Assembly: GCA_008694505.1 (NCBI GenBank)
Contig: VZDJ01000219.1
Location: 14,797,136 to 14,861,135 of the forward strand
Length of the DNA stretch: 64,000 bases
Reading direction: 5' to 3'
Origin: Cyanoderma ruficeps
Lineage: Eukaryota > Chordata > Aves > Passeriformes > Timaliidae
Part shown: positions 1-12,885 of the stretch, piece after piece
Layout of the letters: the number at the start of each line of letters is the position of its first letter
Numbering within the stretch: position 1 is the first letter of the stretch
The notes under the pieces: generated by a model
Told to the model about the DNA's origin: nothing
What the model saw: only the letters and a program-made list of their open reading frames with translations
Databases searched by the model: none
Made by a program: the position numbers and the translations under genes

Positions 1-1141
1 CTTGCACTCTTTTGCTCTTTATGTGTGCACAGGATACAAATTAATATTGCACTTTCTCACTCAAAAAAAGGTGGAATTTAAAGGGATTGAGAGCAAGGAT
101 TCCCCACCACTGCGTGCTTTTGGGTTGTAGTTTGCACAACGTTATTGTGCGCTGGAAAAATAAGTTTGGAAAGAAGTGTCCTTGAAGTAGGACTCTGTTT
201 TCCAGCTGGTGCCTGTCTTTCAGGAAAGCAGCATCCCAGAAGCAGCCACTCTCTGCCCGGGGCTGCTCTTGTGCCATCAGTGTTGCTAATTGCTTCTCAC
301 AACTGCAGTTACTGCTCCAATGGCAAAGGCATCTCCTGGAAATGAGTTAATGGGATTTTTGGTGACCTGAGGAGAGGGCCCGTGCTCTGGTGGCTCTTTG
401 AGATGCACATCCTCAGTGCTCCACAAACAATGGGGAGGTCTCTCAACAGATGTGATGGAGGGAAATGGGAATCTCTGGGAAGCCCTGGTGTGTCAGCAGA
501 GCAGTGGCAGCATCCCCCAGCACTGGGCCTTGCCCAGCACATCCCATTCCGGATCAGATCCAAAGGCAAACTTCTGCTCCTCTGCTGCTCTGCATTTCGG
601 AGGAGCTGAGCCAAAATGGAACAGAGACCCATCCTTTTCCCCCTTCAGAGCTGACTAGGAGGGAGAAACAGTAGTTGGTGCCAAATGTGAGGTTGAAGCA
701 ACTTTAACTGGGTGATCTGCCCTGTCCCTGATCTAAGCTGTTGTCCTACCCTGTCACCCAAACACTCTGTCCCTTGGGAGCTGATTTCAGTGACACAAAT
801 CCATTCCTGTACACAGCTTACATTTCAATTTCTCCCAGGCTGTGGCATTTTGGATGCCTTTGGGAATGTAAAATATTAATACCTTAAGAAAAGCGTGTAT
901 TTTCCTACTGAAAAAGGTGTTCATTTAAATGTATCTGCATCTTAAACCCAAAAGAGCCAAAGAGTACCTGGTATTTCTTGTGGTTTAGTGTGTAATGTGT
1001 CTGTAACTCTGAGCTCTGGGGAGATGTCCCTGTTTACACTGGCACAGGCTTTCCTGGGAATGCTCGATGCCTTCACAGCCATTTGCTCTTCACTTTGTCT
1101 GCAGTGGCAGCTGATGATTCTTGGGTTTTGGTGTTTTTTAG
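1..1141 (+). other. ARHGAP26: ARHGAP26 intron (3' part), upstream of the first visible exon
   Basis: Non-coding. The only support is position: it lies immediately 5' of an exon with a good acceptor. I see no exon, repeat family or conserved motif in it; the short open frames in both directions are not supported by any recognisable protein. Confidence 0.85.
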
Positions 1142-1295
1142 AGGAGAACAGGAACAGCATCATCAACTCCAGCCTGGAATCTGTCATCTCTTCAAATGCA
1201 AACAGCTTCCTCAACTCCAACAGTGCTCCCCAGCCCAGCCTGAACTCGAGTGATCTTGAACTAGAAGTAATTAAGCCCAACAGGCCAAATTCCCT
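1142..1295 (+). CDS. ARHGAP26: ARHGAP26 (GRAF1) coding exon: Ser/Pro-rich linker, fourth exon from the end
   Basis: This exon encodes part of the unstructured Ser-rich linker between the RhoGAP and SH3 domains of ARHGAP26, a BAR-PH-RhoGAP-SH3 protein that inactivates RhoA/Cdc42 and shapes membranes. The sequence shows the peptide ENRNSIINSSLESVISSNAN and ends in KPNRPNSL, which matches the mammalian linker as I remember it. The acceptor is a T-rich tract ending in AG at 1140-1141; the donor is CT|GTAAGT at 1295/1296. The first two bases (AG) complete a codon begun in an exon outside the window; the last two bases (CT) combine with the first base of exon 17828-17938 to give Leu. The upstream BAR, PH and GAP exons are to the left of the window. 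The identification is firm because three further exons join in frame. Confidence 0.95.
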
Positions 1296-1868
1296 GTAAG
1301 TACAATGGTAATTAGTGTTTTATAGACTCTCCATCCTTAATCTTTAATCAGAGTTGTTTCTTATTCTCAACCTCAGCAGTTTGCCGAAGAATACAATTTA
1401 ACATTTTAATTTTTAATGGGCACCAAACATTTGCCCTCCATCTTTGACTCGGTCTAAGCAGTGGGATTGGTTTCTGTGAGTTACATCTGCCATCGGTCCC
1501 AGCTCTGATGGTTTTGCCCATGTGGAATATTTTTGAGCAGAACTCCCCAGTGCTGCCCGGCCCATCTGGTGATAACTCCAACACACACAAAGGACTTTTC
1601 TTCCGAGTTCAATCCTGTGGCTGTTGTCAGTACAGTTGATCTCCGGCCAAATCTGTGCTGTCGCTTCAGCTATTGCTTCCTTCATCTGGAAAGTTCAAGG
1701 GAAAAACCAGTGACCTTAGCCGTGCCTCCCTGGGGAGGGCCGGGTTATTTCTGAAGTCCCTGAAGCTGCCGCGGCGGAGCCCTCGCGATGGCGGCTCCGC
1801 TGGGGGAATTTCCTTCCTGCCGGCCCCGCAGCATTTTCCCACACAAGCTCCCCTCCCTGCCATGTGAA

Positions 1869-1934
1869 GATCCGCTCAGATCTCCAGGAGATGAAGCTCC
1901 AGGCACGCCCTGAGCGGATCTCCAGGAGATGAAG
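1869..1934 (+). repeat. Compound direct and inverted repeat
   Basis: GATCTCCAGGAGATGAAG occurs at 1879-1896 and again at 1917-1934. Just before, GATCCGCTCA (1869-1878) is the exact reverse complement of TGAGCGGATC (1911-1920), so the copies can form a 10-bp stem. Confidence 0.9.
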
Positions 1935-4749
1935 ATGCCCCGTGTGTCCCCGGGATGGGCGTTGGGAGCGCCGCTCCCCTCCCGGAGCACCCCAGTGTGG
2001 GGACGCCGTCCTTCCCACCCCTCCCACGGCCCCAAACACTCCCAGTTCCCACTCATCCAGAGCAGCCCCCGTGCCCTGAGGGCAGGCAGGGCCGTGCCTG
2101 GGGTAGCTGGGTGCCAGTGGGGGCTCAGTGCTGGGACAGGTGCTGTGGACGTGGTGACGCTGTTGCTTGGCTGGGTTGGGGTTGGGGTGTGAGGTGCAGC
2201 TCTCACTCCAGGGCTCAGGATGGCTCTCCCAGGCAGGAAGGTAAGTGTGGAACAGAGACAGGCTTCATCCAGCTTCACCATCTGCTCTGCTTCCTCATCA
2301 TCCTCCTCCTGCCACTAAAGCCTGAGCTGCAGCAGCCCCCCAGCAGCCTCTCCTGGGTGTGCCCAGCCCTGTGTGCTGTCCCTGCTCCACGGGGATCTGC
2401 CCCCAGCAGGAGAGCTGTGGGGCCAGGACAGACCACCCAAAGGTAGGACACCTCCAGATCAAGGCTGTGCTTTAGATATGGTACATACAGAGTGAAGATG
2501 CTTCTCTTTCTCATGCCTGGTTGAAGCTCTGGAATCAGTCACATCCCATTCCCCCAACAGGATGACTTTAGTTTATCCTTCAAAGGGGAAAAAAAAAAGG
2601 TGTGTCTTATCACAGAATGAGGTTTGTGAGCCTGGGTCTTGCTGGGACCTTACAAGGATTGGTTGCCAAATTCACAGCTTTTCAGATTCCAAGAGCTGCC
2701 TTTTCCTAATGATTTATTTCTTAACAGAAGTTACAGAGGAATTCAGCAGAATAACCCAGTTAAAGCTGTGTGAGGCTCTGGGGAGCGGAGGCACCGTGCT
2801 GTTCCCGTGGGATTAGGTGAGCAGGCTGGCACTGAACCAGGTGCTTGTGCCAGTTACAGAGCCTTTAGTTGTGTGAGTGAAACAGGGCTGAGCAGGGCAG
2901 CCCTGGCAGCTCGTGGCTCTGACAGTGCTGGTGCCATTTGGTGCTTTTCCACAAGGCCAGTGATTATGAGATAATTCCTGCACATGCAGGAACATATGGG
3001 GCTTTGGTCTGTGTTGAGCTAAAGGTTGAAATATGGATCCTAAAGGGGCTAATACCACAGGGCAAATATCCTCTGTGACCCCAAATATTTAAATCAAATG
3101 TCTTGAATCCAATGTCTCAGTGAGAAATGAAGCATCTAACCTGATTTTATTCTGACAAAATGCGTGTGGATGTCACTCCCCCAGCCTGCCCAGGAGCAGG
3201 GGCTGTGCCTGTGTTTTTGAGCTCCGTGGGGTTCTGCCCTCGGTGGGGCTGGGTTGGCAGTGCTGAGGATGAGGAGGGTGAGGAGGGCTGCCAGCAGTGG
3301 GTCTGTGCCCAGCCCTGCCCTGCAGGCTGGGCCAGGGCAGGGTGTGTGAATGGTGCCAGTGTCCGGCCGCTCCGCGGGGCTGCCCAAATAATGTCCCCAT
3401 AAAGACACTTCTGTTTGTGCAGGCAGCTGAGCAATGTGGGCTGTGCAGGCAGCCTCGGGCAGCCACGCACTCTGCCCCGGGCTGGGGCAGCTGGTGCTGC
3501 CCTGCCAGGGCTTCTGGTGCTGCCCTGGAATTACCAGGCCCACAGTCAGGATCTGTGGCCATGGGGCGGGTCTGGAGGAGCCTCGGGGTTTGTGCTCCTT
3601 CAAACACTGCCAAATCCTCTGCTGGTCCTGTGACACCTATCCCTGGGCTCTGCTTTCGGACTTTGGGGTTTTTTCTTGTGTTCTTCCCAGTTTTCTGTAG
3701 TTTTTAGCTGTGGAGCAGAGCTGTTCAGGAGGGGCTGTGTCCTGGCAGCCCCCACGGGTGCATGGGCTGCAGGGCTGGGAGCCTGTGCTTGCCTGAACTG
3801 GGAAACTGCAGGGAGAGGAGCTGGGTCATTCTGATGTTCTTTGTTCCTACTAAGGAGTCCCAGTGATATTCCTGTGGAAATAACTCCTGTGGATTTCAGA
3901 GGGAGGCTCCTTGGAGTGCAAAGGTTGAGGCCTGCAGGCCTGGCGTGTTTCTTGTGTCCCATTTGCGGCCGTGAGCACCAATGTGTCCAAGGTGGCCTTT
4001 AAATGTGCCAGCTGTAAATTGTGAGCACCATCTGTGAAATGAGAGATGTTTGTTTGAGCTTCTGTTTACAAAAGCCCTTGGCTCCCTGCTAAATGCTCGT
4101 GTGTCCCCCATGTCTGCTCTGCCAGGAGCTGTGCCAGTTCCTTAATCCCCCTCGTGAGCGAGTGTCACATCTCCCCAGCCTCTGCTGCAGCAGTGGCTGT
4201 GCTGGGGCTGAGGTCCCTCACCTTGGTGCGGGTCCCCCTGTCCCCTCCCCAGGGAAATGGGCTCCTTCTGGTGTGCTTTCCCTGGAGCACAGTCCACACT
4301 CTCCAATCCAGAGGGAAATGGTTTTGCTGCGGGGCTCAGGCTCTTCCTTCCCAGCCACCAATGGGGCTTTTACGATGGGAATGCATTTATTTATTAGGGC
4401 TGGGTTTATTTTTATGGAAAAACTGCTCTGGGCAGGAGTTGTGCTGGGTGAGTCAGCAGGATTGCTGTCCCGTGCCAGGAGCTGTCACTGCCCAAGCACT
4501 GCGGCCACCAAACCCTGGGCAGGGATTTGTGGCCGGAGCAGTGCTGGGTTTCTGTGTCCCAGCAGGTTTGTGTGTCCTGTTGGTTTGTGTGTCCTGTTGG
4601 GTGTCCTCGTCCTGCCCTGCAGACTGCATCTTCCTCACAGAGCAGCCAAGGCTGCAGCAGACAGCAGCGTGTGTCTGCAGAGGTGTGTGTGTGCAGAGGT
4701 GTGTGTCTGCAGGGATGTGTGCTTCAGCCCAGGCTGGGGAGGACAAGGG

Positions 4750-4965
4750 AATGGCTTCATACTGACAGGGATATTGGGGAGGAATTGATTGGGATATTGA
4801 TTGGGATATTGGGGAGGAACTGTCCCCTGTGAGGGTGGGCAGGCACAGGGTGCCCAGAGCAGCTGTGGCTGCCCCTGGATCCCCAGGGCCAGGTTGGACA
4901 CTGGGGTTGGAGCAGTGGGAGGTGTCCCTGCCGTGGCTGGGGTGGCACTGGGTGGTTCCAGCCAA
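4750..4965 (+). mobile_element. CR1 LINE 3'-end fragment
   Basis: Recognised by the CR1 series GTGAGGGTGGGCAGGCAC, CAGAGCAGCTGTGGCTGCC, GGTGTCCCTGCC. Carries a local triplication of a GGGATATTGATT-like segment at 4770-4815. Confidence 0.9.
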
Positions 4966-5608
4966 GGAGATACAGCCAGTTTCACACCCTTCCCATGTTC
5001 ATCCGTGCCTCCAGCCTGCCAGTGTTCAGTGCTGGTGCCCATCCTCACCCTCAGGCCCAGGCACTGGTGCTGGGGCCATGGGCCAGGCTGAGTCCCCACA
5101 CTGCCAGCCCTGGCCCAGGCTGCTGCTGCCCCTCCTTCACCCCAGGGACTTGGCATTTAGGGAAATAATACCCTTGGGAAACACAGATTTAGTTAGTACA
5201 TGTCTATTTGCATTTAATTTCATTTTCTCACTGACCAAGTATGGCTATTTCTTGCCCTCTGTGGGTATGGAAAGAAATGAGGAGCAGATCTAAGGTCTAG
5301 TGGTCATGAAAAAATAACCCAGTTACTCCAAGGAAGAGTGGTTATTCCCACATAAATTAATCTTCATTAGGCATCCCAGTTAAAATTGAACATTTCTATT
5401 TCCATGCCTGAAAATGAAAGAAATTTCAAATATTACTGTCTCCATCAGGGACTTCTCCAAGTGGCTGGGAGGGAGCTGTGAGGCAGGGGGACAGGGGACA
5501 GCACAGCAGAGCCATGGGATGGGACTGGGGTGATGCTGCACCTTCCTCCCATTGCTCCCTTCCTGTGCCCTGCCCTACCCTCACCATCCCAAATCCAAGT
5601 GCAGCATC

Positions 5609-5753
5609 CCAGAATCATGGAACCAACAACTGCTTTGGTTTGGAATGACCTTCAAGCTCCTCCATCCCATGGCCAGGGACAACTTCCACTATCCCAGGTT
5701 GCTCCAAGCCCTGTCCAGCCTGGCCTTGGACACTTCCAGGGATGGGGCAATGG
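5609..5753 (-). mobile_element. CR1 LINE 3'-end fragment
   Basis: Reverse-strand CR1 3' end: AGAATCATGGAA, GGTTGCTCCAAGCCCTGTCC, CACTTCCAGGGATGGGGCA. Confidence 0.9.
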
Positions 5754-6407
5754 ATCAAACAGGAGAGGACAGGATTTCTTTTGGAAAAATGGTCTCTTAA
5801 AAATGCAGGTAACTTTGACAGTTATCAGCTGGGTCACGTGAAAGCAAAAGCACGTGAGGTGAAGCAAAGAGACCTTTAAATGCTGCTGGTTCCTCTGCTG
5901 GGGAGTGGACAGAGCTGCAGCAGAGACCAGGCTGTGCCTGCCGTGCTGTGCCTGCCCATCTGTCCCCGTCCAGAGGGGCTGTGGTGAGCCAGAAATGAGT
6001 CCTTGACCTGCCTGACCTCCAGTTCCTGTCCCTGTGCTCCCAGGCCCTCGTTCTGCTGAGCTTTCATGGCTCTCTGCTCCGTGGCTCCTGTTGTTTATAT
6101 TCCTGAAGGATAATGGCAATTAGAGGTGCAGAGGCACAGGAGCAGGTCCCACCCTCATCCTGCCTTCCCGGCAGCCACTTTGGGAATGCCCCTCAGGAAT
6201 GGCATCTCTGGGACTTCTGTTTAAGAGATTTGCTCATAAATCAAGTGCTGCTGTCCCTGAGGAGCCTGGATTCCCACCCGCTCTCCTCCCACCCTGATAA
6301 TTCAGCCCCACTTTAACTTGGAAAAAGGCCAGGAAAATGCACTGGGGTTTTGTTTTGCTGTGTGTCACTATACAAACAGTGACCTGTGCTCAGAGGGGTC
6401 CAGATCA

Positions 6408-6580
6408 GGAGGGATTTCTCCATGGACAGGGTGCTCAGGCTTCGGCAGGGGCTGCCCAGGGAGGTTTGGAGGGCCCGTCCCTGGAGGTGGCACTCAGTGC
6501 TCTGGGCTGGGGGTCGGGCACAGCTCAGACTCGATGCTCTTGGAGGTCATTCCCAGCCTAAATGGCTCTGGGATTCCTCC
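6408..6580 (+). mobile_element. CR1 LINE 3'-end fragment, second subfamily
   Basis: GGATTTCTCCATGGACAGGG, CCCAGGGAGGTTTGGAGG, GGCACTCAGTGCTCTGGGCT and a tail resembling GACTCGATGCTCTTGGAGGT. Same subfamily as 61165-61485. Confidence 0.85.
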
Positions 6581-8050
6581 TGGAGGGGAGAGCTGGTGCC
6601 CGGGAGGGGCTCCCAGGGGATGGTGCTGGCAGGGATGGGGCAGCCAGCCTGCTCCACAGGCTTCCATGTTTGCACTGGCCTCCAAGGGCCCTGAGTGGTT
6701 CTCACTGTAGCAAAGACGTTTCTACTTCCCTCTGATTTCATTTTCTGGTTCTCTGTTCACACGAAATTGCAAGGCAAGCCCTGTGCTCGGCCCGGGGGCT
6801 CTGCCAAGGCTGGGAGCTGCCTGGTGCATTTGGGGTGGGGAACGTGGAACTGCGAGGAAATAGGAACTTGATTAATTGCGAAGCTTTGGGCAAAACAAAG
6901 CTGTTTCTTCTTCCTTCCACTGCATTGTGGCCGCCTGGCCGGGAGCCACCGCGGCCCCAGAGCAAGCCAAGAGCTGGCAGAGGCGTGTTGGGGCCAGCAG
7001 AGCAGGGCTGGGGCTCCCTGGGGACCCTCCTCTGCTGCTGTGTCCCCTGCTGCCCTTCCTTGGGGGGACTGACCCCCGAGCGCCCCGTGGGTGGCTGCAG
7101 GGAGCCCCAGCTGGAAACTGGGGCTGGGGGAGATGTCTCCCTCCATCCTGCTCCCTGCAGCCACTCAAAGCCCAGCCCAGACCCCAGAACTCTGGTCTTC
7201 TGCCTGCTCTGGGTTGGGATGGCCAAGGCCGGCCCCGAGGGGCGGATCTTCGGGCTGCCAAACAATAAATGGCATTTTTGGGGGATTAGGTAAAATCTTG
7301 TAATCAGAACAGCCTTATCTAAATTGCTCTTTAAGAGGAGCAGAGCAGTTCCCAGCTGTGGTCCTAGGCTGGGACAGGAGGTTTGGCACCCCAATATCTG
7401 TGGTCCCAGCAGAGTGGGATGGCTGGAGCTGGTACAAGAGGTGCCCTGGGTGGTCCCCAAGCCTGGGTCCCCAACCCAGGCTTTTGCTGCTGGAAGTGTT
7501 GCCTTCCAGGCAGGGTCAGGGTACTCAATTATTTCATCTCCCCTACCCTTGATCCCTCCTGGTGTGGCTGCTCAGGGTTTGCATTTTCTGTGCCTCAGAC
7601 GGGGCTGGTTTGTGCTCAGGAGGAGCAGAGGGTGCTGCCAGGTTAGAACAGAACCCGCCTCTCTCCCAGTCCTCTTACTTGAGAAAAGCTCCTAAAATTC
7701 CCAGTCTGCTGCTTGGCCGATTCCAGATGACATAACATTCAAACTATCTTATGACTTATTTATTTTTTTTTGCTGCAGACTGTTGTGAGGGTGTCTGTGT
7801 ATTTGTTTCTTTTAGAGCAGTTTTAGCTTGGGAGCCCTAGATCATGCCTGTGGTGAGAAAGCTCCGTAAAGCAGAGTGATTCAGGGCTCTGGCAAACGTC
7901 CTTAAACCTGGCTCATGGAAAACACAGGCAGCAAACTCAGTAGACTCCACAGATAAACATACTTGAGGCTTAGTTGCTGATGGCCATATAATCTTTAAAT
8001 TTGTCTCTCTATATATATATATTCATGTATTTGTTCAGATTTCATACAGA

Positions 8051-8108
8051 AGGTTGAACTTCATGATCTTGGAGGTCTTTTCCAACTTTAATGATCCAAT
8101 GAATTCTT
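8051..8108 (+). mobile_element. CR1 LINE tail
   Basis: CATGATCTTGGAGGTCTTTT followed by CCAACTTTAATGATCCAATG, the terminal CR1 sequence only. Confidence 0.85.
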
Positions 8109-8743
8109 TCCCTTGTGCTTAAATAATCCAGGATTTATTTTCTAAGCATCGGTGTCCTTGATGAGGTATTTTAAGATGTGTGGAAAAGAGCAGTGCTTGT
8201 GGGCCACAGGAGCAGGGGTTGGTTTGGGGAGGGCAGAGGGAGGTGACAGATTTCCTTTGGAGGTGGGATGTTTCGGGGATGTTTGGGTTAGAGAAGTCCC
8301 CAGCAGTGGGATCCTGCATCTCTGTGTGCTGCTCTGGCCTCACAGGAGGAGAAGGTGGGATCTGTCTTCCTGCTGTGTGGGCTTTCCATGGGCCCTGGAG
8401 CTTGGCACAACAACTGTGCAAAGGTTCAGCTCCTTTGCTTTTTAGTCAGCTCTTGGTCTAGAAACTTTCCACAAAGTGAACTTGAAAATGAGGCCAAATA
8501 CTCTCATAAAACAAATCTCCAGCCCTGTGGCCAGCCCCACGTGACCCAGTGGTCATATATCAAAATATTTTCTCCCAGCTCATCCATTCAAACAGAGCTG
8601 ATTTGTCAGGCTGGGATCCCTCTGCTGACGGGAGCCAGCCCAGCAGGAATGGCCGGGGCTGGCTCTGAACCCTCTGCCTTGCCCTGGCCATGGCTGTGCC
8701 CCTCGGGGCTCTGCTGTCTCAGGGGGGTGTGAGGGGCTGCAGG

Positions 8744-8790
8744 TGGACAGACAGATGGGCAGATGGACAGACAGATGGACAGACAAATGG
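8744..8790 (+). repeat. Short GGACAGACAGAT tandem repeat
   Basis: About four imperfect 12-bp units in the long ARHGAP26 intron. Confidence 0.9.
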
Positions 8791-10379
8791 CCTCTTCAGA
8801 GGCTCCACACTGCAGCCACCCCGCAGCTCCTGCAGCCTTGACTCCCACCATCCACAGCTCTTCCCAGTGCTGCCCCTCAGGAGACTCCTCAGATGTTTCT
8901 GCCTTTGAAGAGCACTGTTCTATTTGGGTGGTGCTCTGGGAACATCTAAGGGTGCTTCTCACAAGCTGAATTAATTTAGATTTCCTTGCAAGAGTTCTAA
9001 AAAGGCACCTTAAACTTCAGTGGCACATGATGCTTAAGAGGCAGCTTTCTGGAAAGCCTTAGGAAAAAAAAAAGAGATCTTGCACTCCATTGCTTTCCTA
9101 ATTCCTGTAATTAGTGTGGAGATCGCTGCATAGCATCTTCTTCAAAGAAACTGCCTCAAACAAATATTGGCTAGTGGAAATTTTACTTTCAAATAGAGCA
9201 GGATTTGACATCCATCCCAGTCGCTGTGGGGGGATGGATGCAGGAATCAAAGATGCTCCACCAAAGCTTTCCCCGGGGCAGTCACAGGCACTCAGTGTGC
9301 TGAGCTGCTGTGTGAAGCATCATCCTGCTGCCCAGGTCTCTCTTTCTCTCTTTCTCCTCCCCTGCCTGCCTTCCCCCTTTGATTTTGGGGTCCCGGGGTG
9401 TTCTGCTTGCCCAGCCTGCTCAGCCCCCGTGTCCAGCTCCCCTCCCCTCTCCCAGTCGGCGTCCGAGTTTCCTTTGGGCAGAATCTCAAGTGTGAGCCCA
9501 GCCAAACCTTTCATTGAGCCTGCTGAAAGCGAAATGATGGTACATTAGGTCTTCCTGCCACCTATAAATGTCACCTCAGATGAAATACGGTAGAGAAACG
9601 GCCGAGTGCGTTCTTTGGTTCCTCTTTTTGCAGGGAGATCAAATTCAAAACCAGGGACGTAGCCCAGACTCTCCCTTGTAAAAGTCTTTTGACGGCTCTG
9701 GGAGTGTTTTTTGAGGCAGTGCCGGGCTCCAGCCACACCGCCCAGCGCTGGGAGTGCTGGAAGCATCCCCGAGCTCCCCCGTGGCCCGGCGGCTGCGGCT
9801 GCCAGCGCGGGCAGGGGGGACGTGAGCGGGGTTCAGATGGGGACCACCCTCCCGCACCGTCCCTGCAAAGGGATGACAATTCCCCCGAAGGCACCGAGGG
9901 GAGCAGGGCTGCCGGCTCACAAAGACACCGTGTCTCCTCTGAAAGGAGATCCTCGTGCCTAATTATTCTCCGAAATGAGCCGGAGCTGTAAGGCCAGCGC
10001 TTTCCCCTCACCTGGGGGTAACCCGATCCCGCGGCCGCCGTGCAGACACCGGTGACAGGGCAGCGCTAAGCCGGGACATTGTCAGCAGCACCAGGGCTGG
10101 CACCAGCCCCGCGGGCTGGCACCGTGCCCCGGGAGCGAGGGATCCTGCAGGGAAGGTGTCCTGGCTGGGCACCGAGAAGGGAACTGGTGCAACAGAGGAG
10201 CGCTGAGACATCTTTTGGTGTTTTCTGCACCAGCACTTGGGACAACACGAGTGCCAGCAGCTGTGTCACCTGTGGGAACGGCTCCCTGCTCCACGCTCAG
10301 GGCTCAGGCTGGAGACCCTGGGGGAGCCTGAGGAGCAGGGGAAGTTCATCCCCTTCTTTGGCCACAAACATGCTCTGAG

Positions 10380-10725
10380 GGCTGGAGCCAGGCTGGGAGG
10401 GCTGGGGCTGCTCACCTGGAGAGGAGCAGGCTCAGGGAGAGCTCAGAGCCCAGAGGAGAATTGGAGAAGGACTTTGGACAAGGGTCTGGACTGACAGTGG
10501 GAATGGCTTCCCGCTGCCAGAGGGCAGGGTTAGATGGGATATTGGGAAGAAATCCTTCCCTGAATAGATGGTGAGGGTGCCCAGATCAGCCGTGGCTGCC
10601 CCTGGATCCCTGGAAGTGTCCCAGGCCAGGCTGGAGAGGGCTTGGGGCAGCCTGGGACAGTGGAAGGTGTCCCTGCCCATGGCAGGGTGGCACTGGGTGG
10701 TCTTTCGGGTCCCTTCCAGCCCTGC
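10380..10725 (+). mobile_element. CR1 LINE 3'-end fragment (longer copy)
   Basis: Extends further 5' than most copies here (GAGAGGAGCAGGCTCAGGGA onward) through GGATCCCTGGAAGTGTCCC to GGTCCCTTCCAGCCCTG. Confidence 0.9.
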
Positions 10726-12654
10726 TCGAGCAGGAGGTTGGGTTGGAAGTGCTGGGTGGGCTGCACAGCAGTGGGTGCAGCACAGGGAGATTCGGGAAAG
10801 CACAAGGAATAAGAAGTGGAAAAATACCCAACCAGTAAAAAGTGAATTGAATGTATTAATCTTTGCTGTATTTGATTACTGGGAAGGGTTCTCCAAGGTT
10901 ACATGTCCAGCTTGATGGCAGGGAGAGAAATTGAGGCTGGGCCAGTGAACTGGGAGGGTTGTGGTGCTCACACCTCCCAGCTGGGCTGCACGGGGAGGGG
11001 CTGTGAGACTGCAGCAGGAGAGTTCTGCTGGTTAGAGCTGCTGAGGCCAAAATATTCTCACAAAGTTTTTTGGTTTAAGTGAAAAAAAAAATATGAAAAG
11101 AGAAAGAACAGAGCTAACATGGTGTTTCTTTCGATAAATATGATCGAGTTGATTGTTTCAGTGTCGTGGTCTTCGGGGTTTGCAGTGAAAAGCTCTGATC
11201 AGCTCTCGTAACTGGTGTTTGCAGAATGCTGCAGAGCAAAGCAGCACGAGGCCAAATGGACAAAAGGAAATCAGGGAAACCAAGAAAATGCAGAAAATTG
11301 TTATGCAGTGGCTTTACTTGTCCATTATTCTTAAATCACCTTCTCCAGTAATCCCCATTGTTTTCCCCACTGTGTGTGCCCTCCGTGGGCAGTGTTGGCT
11401 CCTCGTGCTGCAGGGAGGAGATTGACATGCCAAAAAATGAGAGTTTGAGCCCGTGGTGCTGATGAGGCTCAGAGAAACTGTCTTTGTTTTCTGTTAGGAT
11501 CTGAGCCTGGAAATGGCCTCCTGTCAAGTTATGTGGGGAATATTCCTCAGCCAGAAATGAATTTTTTACAGTGGGGAATGACTGTTCTGGTCTTTTCCAG
11601 AAGTTGCTTAAAATGTGAAAGGAACCTCTCTCCCTTTGGAGAGCTGACAGTGCCACTCGTAGGGGGAGTCCCAAAATCTGTGCCCTCCTGGGGGGGGGGC
11701 AGAGCACTGTTTTTCCTCTGGGGCCTGTGTGGGGCGGAGCAGGTGGATCCCTCATTGCCTTCCTTGGGCCATCTGGGTGTCCCTCCTGGCTCCCTGCAGC
11801 AGAACAGCTCTGCCAGCCACAGGAGGGCCTGGCCTGGGGAAATAAGGACCAAAAGCTCTCACTTTGCACCCAAACCCAGGCTCCCAGGGCAGTGGGGCAG
11901 CACGGGGTGGGAGCTGCAGGCCTGGACCCACTGGAGCCATGGGCGGGGGTCAGGGCTGTCCTGCCCTGGCTGGCAGCAAGGACAGCGTCCTTCTGTGTCC
12001 CTCAGCTTCCCTGCAGCTCCAGGTTCCCAAAAGGAGGCCACCCTCAGCCACCGAGCTCAGGTTGAGCTGCCTGTGGCTGGCAGAGGCAGCTCGGCAGCGC
12101 CGCGGGGCCGCCCGGGGCACAGGATGTGTTTAGCTCAAATATTTGATCCTCCCAAACCCCCCACAGCTGAGCTGGGAGCTGTGATCCCACAGGGACTTTA
12201 ATTTCCTTCGTTTTCCAAAGATCCCATATGGTTGTTGCGGTGGCAGATGGGAGAGTTTTCTTTTCAGGGGGATGTAAGATAGCAGTGCACTGAATGCCAG
12301 AGAGGAGTGAGATTTCTGGAGGGCTGTTGAGTTCTGCTTAATTGCAAACAGAATTTTTTGATGATTAATACACCCAGCCTTGCAGCATTATCTCATGCTA
12401 GAAGCTGTGGCACGATGGAGAAGCCATGACTAAGACACTGGCTCCTGATTTACCAACACTTCCCTCGTAAACTGCCAGTTTGGCTCCCTTCTGCCACATT
12501 ACAACTTTTCTATTAATAATTAAGAGCTTTAACACAGTTTGAAAGCACTCGGTTCAGCATCAAACCCTCCAGCCTGATTTTGAGTCTGCTGAGAGCCTTT
12601 TGGACAGAGAGGAAGAGGGAGGGGAGTATTCATGGAGCAGAAAATGGAGCTGCT

Positions 12655-12885
12655 GAGCAAAAGGTGGAGTGAGATATTGGGAAGGAATTGCTCCCTGTCA
12701 GGGCGGGCAGGCCCTGGCACAGGGTGCCCAGAGCAGCTGTGGCTGCCCCTGGATCCCTGGCAGTGTCCCAGGCCAGGCTGGACGGGGCTTGGAGCAGCCT
12801 GGGACAGTGGAAGGTGTCCCTGCCATGGCAGGGGGGCACTGGGTGGGCTTTCAGGTCCCTCCCAGCCATTCTGTGACTCAGTGTC
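12655..12885 (+). mobile_element. CR1 LINE 3'-end fragment
   Basis: GATATTGGGAAGGAATTGCT, CTGGATCCCTGGCAGTGTCC, GGTCCCTCCCAGCCATTCTG. Confidence 0.9.
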
